Under the pieces are notes generated by a model. That model saw only the letters and a program-made list of their open reading frames with translations. It was not told where the DNA came from and made no database searches. A stretch of DNA of 26,707 bases from Bacteroidetes bacterium QH_10_64_37 (GTDB lineage: Bacteria; Bacteroidota; Rhodothermia; Rhodothermales; Salinibacteraceae): positions 1-26,707 of the forward strand of contig PXSZ01000059.1 of the NCBI GenBank assembly GCA_003023105.1. The letters are read 5' to 3'. The number at the start of each line of letters is the position of its first letter. Position 1 is the stretch's first letter. This document shows, piece after piece, positions 24,318-26,707 of the stretch. The translations under genes were made by a program, and so were the position numbers.

Positions 24318-24342
24318 AGCGCCGTTGGACTCTAACGGCGCT
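24318..24342. terminator. Perfect 9-bp hairpin just after hppA stop
   Basis: AGCGCCGTT (24318-24326), 7-base loop, AACGGCGCT (24334-24342), a perfect stem starting 13 bp past the pyrophosphatase stop. It lacks a T-run and precedes the stronger T-run terminator, so it may protect the mRNA 3' end or act as an additional terminator. Confidence 0.5.
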
Positions 24343-24355
24343 CCAGCAGACGGTA

Positions 24356-26467
24356 TTAAGCAATCAGCGGGGCGATCACGAGGGAAACCACCGCGATGAG
24401 CTTGATGAGGATGTTGAGGCTCGGGCCGCTCGTGTCCTTCAGCGGGTCGCCCACCGTATCGCCCACGACGGAGGCTGTGTGCGCCTCGCTGCCTTTGCCG
24501 TGCGTCTCACCGTCCTCGGCGACGTAGTTGGCCTCGATGCGCTTCTTGGCGTTGTCCCAGGCGCCGCCCGCGTTGCTCTGGAAGATGGCGAACAGCACGC
24601 CGCTCACGGTTACGCCCGCCAGCAGCCCGCCGAGCATGCCCTTGTCGATAAAGAAACCGACGATGACGGGCACGAGGATGGCGAGCAGGCCGGGGGCGGC
24701 CATCTCACGGAGCGCGGCCTTCGTGGAAATGTCCACGCAGCGCACGTATTGGGGTTCGCCTTCACCCTCCATGATGCCGGGAATCTCGTCGAGCTGCCGA
24801 CCGACCTCCTTGATCATGTCCCCGGCCGCCCGGCTCACCGCCTGGATGGAGAGGGAGCTGAAGACGTAGGGCAGCACGGCCCCGAGGAGGAGGCCCGAGA
24901 GAATGATGGGGTCCGACACGTCGATGCTTTCCACCTCGGCCTGCCGCATGTACGCGGCGAAGAGCGCTAGGGCCGTAAGTGCCGCCGAGCCGATGGCAAA
25001 GCCCTTGCCGATGGCGGCGGTCGTGTTGCCCACCGCGTCGAGCTTGTCGGTGCGGTCGCGCACCTCGGAGGGGAGACCGCTCATTTCGGCGAGCCCGCCC
25101 GCGTTGTCCGAAATCGGGCCGTAGGCGTCGATGGCCAGCTGCATGCCCGTGATCGAGAGCATGCCCACGGCGGCGATGGCGATGCCGTAGAGGCCGGCGA
25201 AGTAGTTGGCGCCGATGATGCCGACGGCAATGATGAGGGCCGGGACCCCCGCCGACTGCATGCCCACGCCGAGCCCGCTGATGATGTTGGTCGCCGTGCC
25301 CGCCACGCTTTGCTCAGCGATGCCCTCGACCGGGCCGTACTCGGTGCCCGTGTAGTATTCGGTAATGAGGCCAATGAGCAGCCCGGCGGCCAGGCCGATG
25401 ATCACCGCCCAAAAAACGCCGATCGCCGTGTACTCGCTCCGCGCGCTAAAGGCAATGGCCTCCGAGGTCCAGGTGGCCGGGAGCATCCAGGTGATGATGA
25501 AGTATGCGGCGACGGCCATGACCCCGGCCGCGCCGAACTCGCCGGTGTTGAGGGCCGTCTGCGGGTCGCCGCCCTCATCGACCGTCACGAACCACGACCC
25601 GATGATGGCGACCAGAATGCCCACCCCGGCCAGCACCAGCGGAAGCAGCACGCCGGCCAGCCGAAGGGTGTCGTCCGCCGGCCCGAAGGCAGCGGTGAAG
25701 GAGGCGCCGAGCACCATCGTGCCGATAATCGCGCCGACGAAACTCTCAAACAGGTCGGCGCCCATGCCGGCCACGTCGCCCACGTTGTCGCCTACGTTGT
25801 CGGCAATCGTGGCGGGGTTGCGCGGGTCGTCCTCCGGAATGCCGGCGTAGATCTTGCCGGCGAGGTCGGCCCCCACGTCCGCGGCCTTCGTGTAGATGCC
25901 GCCGCCCACGCGAGCGAAAAGGGCAATGGCCGAGGCGCCCATCGAAAAGCCGGTGATGACGTTGATCACCTTGGCCAGCTCCCAGCCCAGGGCATTGTCG
26001 TAGAGGAGAAAAAGACTCCCGAGCCCGATAACGCCGAGGCCGACGACGGACAGGCCCATGACGAGCCCGCCGGAGAAGGCCACGTTCATGGCGGGGCCGA
26101 GGCTCGTACGGGCAGCCTGCGTGGTGCGCACGTTCGCCTTCGTCGCCACGGTCATGCCGATAAACCCGGCAAGGCCGGAGCAGAAGGCGCCTGCCACGAA
26201 GGAGACGCCAATCCACCACGAGGAATTGGCCTGGCCGAGATTTGCGACGATGAGAAGCCCCGCCACGACGACGACAAAGATGCTGAGCCAGCGATACTCG
26301 CGATTCAAGAACGTGCGGGCGCCTTCCGAGATGTTTTGTGCCAAATCGATCATCCGGTCGGTGCCCATGTCCTGCCTGCCGACCCAGCGGGTTGTGTAGA
26401 GGGCATACAGAAGCGCCAGCACACCGCTGACGGGAATGAGCCATTTCAGTAGGAGTGTCGAGTCCAT
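24356..26467 (-). CDS. hppA: Membrane-bound ion-pumping pyrophosphatase, K+-dependent type
   Basis: 703 residues, about 16 membrane helices, the normal size for the family that couples PPi hydrolysis to H+ and/or Na+ pumping. The catalytic loops are intact: [18 protein letters not shown] (188-205), then [20 protein letters not shown] (212-231). The motif [10 protein letters not shown] (480-489) carries Ala484 where K+-independent enzymes have Lys, so the enzyme should need K+. In helix 6 the charged residue is E241 of ADLFESFVG, the position used by Thermotoga-type Na+-pumping enzymes rather than the shifted plant H+ type. Pumped ion is therefore open: Na+, H+ or both. ATG 26467 has no Shine-Dalgarno. 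It is a single-gene unit ending in two hairpins. Confidence 0.96.
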   Translation of the reverse strand: MDSTLLLKWLIPVSGVLALLYALYTTRWVGRQDMGTDRMIDLAQNISEGARTFLNREYRWLSIFVVVVAGLLIVANLGQANSSWWIGVSFVAGAFCSGLAGFIGMTVATKANVRTTQAARTSLGPAMNVAFSGGLVMGLSVVGLGVIGLGSLFLLYDNALGWELAKVINVITGFSMGASAIALFARVGGGIYTKAADVGADLAGKIYAGIPEDDPRNPATIADNVGDNVGDVAGMGADLFESFVGAIIGTMVLGASFTAAFGPADDTLRLAGVLLPLVLAGVGILVAIIGSWFVTVDEGGDPQTALNTGEFGAAGVMAVAAYFIITWMLPATWTSEAIAFSARSEYTAIGVFWAVIIGLAAGLLIGLITEYYTGTEYGPVEGIAEQSVAGTATNIISGLGVGMQSAGVPALIIAVGIIGANYFAGLYGIAIAAVGMLSITGMQLAIDAYGPISDNAGGLAEMSGLPSEVRDRTDKLDAVGNTTAAIGKGFAIGSAALTALALFAAYMRQAEVESIDVSDPIILSGLLLGAVLPYVFSSLSIQAVSRAAGDMIKEVGRQLDEIPGIMEGEGEPQYVRCVDISTKAALREMAAPGLLAILVPVIVGFFIDKGMLGGLLAGVTVSGVLFAIFQSNAGGAWDNAKKRIEANYVAEDGETHGKGSEAHTASVVGDTVGDPLKDTSGPSLNILIKLIAVVSLVIAPLIA

Positions 26468-26707
26468 GGAAGCGGTCGTCCTGTTCGTTCAAGAAGATAT
26501 TCGAAGCAGTGGAGGCACGTGCCACAGTGGGGGGCGGTGTGCCGATTGATTGGGACGGTCCGCCCGGCGCATAGCAAAACGCGGGCACGCAGAGCCTCCA
26601 GAAGGCGGGAAAACAGTTTTTAACGTACTGGGGCGCGTTCGCGGTTGGTAGGGCAGTCCACGTAATTCAAAGTGAAAACCGGATTGTGCATATTTCGTAT
26701 TGCGTAT
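26468..26707. promoter_or_regulatory. Upstream region of hppA, no gene seen
   Basis: 240 bp without a credible gene. The part beyond 26650 is the most AT-rich stretch of the window (TTCAAAGTGAAAACCGG, TGCATATTTCGTATTGCG) and is a likely place for the hppA promoter, though no box pair was recognised. A 10-bp perfect palindrome, GGCACGTGCC, lies at 26514-26523, 47 bp upstream of the start codon. Confidence 0.35.

Noticed and set aside
26514..26523. Palindrome GGCACGTGCC as an operator
   Set aside because: A single 10-bp palindrome in a GC-rich region can occur by chance, and there is no second copy or nearby regulator gene to support it.

Overview
This window looks like a chromosomal segment from a high-GC, probably halophilic member of the Bacteroidota, closest in character to the Salinibacter/Rhodothermia group. 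That placement is inferred from several things seen together: an outer-membrane TonB-dependent receptor with a CarboxypepD_reg-like N-terminal domain, a DUF5723-like outer-membrane barrel preceded by a large acidic lipoprotein, very acidic linkers in an E2 acyltransferase, a K+-dependent-type membrane pyrophosphatase, and start codons almost never preceded by a Shine-Dalgarno sequence. No rRNA, tRNA, CRISPR array, insertion sequence or phage gene was found.

Layout. Positions 1-2775 (minus strand): partial TonB receptor, DUF3267 membrane protein with an HExxH motif, and a guanine-deaminase-like enzyme. 2954-4144 (plus): a class I aminotransferase, ending at a hairpin shared with the next convergent gene. 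4198-6079 (minus): a sugar-nucleotidyltransferase-like gene and a CysQ/HAL2-like bisphosphate nucleotidase. 6080-6449 has no gene but holds an intergenic repeat and a hairpin. 6450-11678 (minus): an AttEFGH-like export module of ABC ATPase, FtsX-type permease and lipocalin-like AttH protein, followed by a small PD-(D/E)xK (HSDR_N) protein. 11896-16132 (plus): a 913-aa putative lipoprotein and a DUF5723-like barrel, plausibly acting together at the outer membrane. 16148-17763 (minus): pyrR-pyrB, pyrimidine synthesis. 18028-18960 (plus): a DUF58/vWA protein. 18976-21054 (minus): a PH-like membrane protein downstream of an AI-2E family transporter. 21120-21579 (plus): remains of an SLC13-type transporter. 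21620-23410 (minus): a 2-oxoacid dehydrogenase E2 with two lipoyl domains. 23477-24068 (minus): a BrnT/BrnA toxin-antitoxin pair in which the toxin frame has a stop at codon 2. 24356-26467 (minus): a membrane pyrophosphatase with two hairpins behind it, one a textbook intrinsic terminator.

Most of the window is housekeeping. The less ordinary parts are a dispersed intergenic repeat (6227-6290 and, inverted, 17794-17851, with a weaker relative at 10921-10964), pyrimidine-rich leaders without Shine-Dalgarno sequences, the broken transporter and broken toxin lying within 3 kb of each other, the uncharacterised lipoprotein/barrel pair, and the ion-specificity question for the pyrophosphatase. I did not find a convincing complete new system such as a defence island or biosynthetic cluster.
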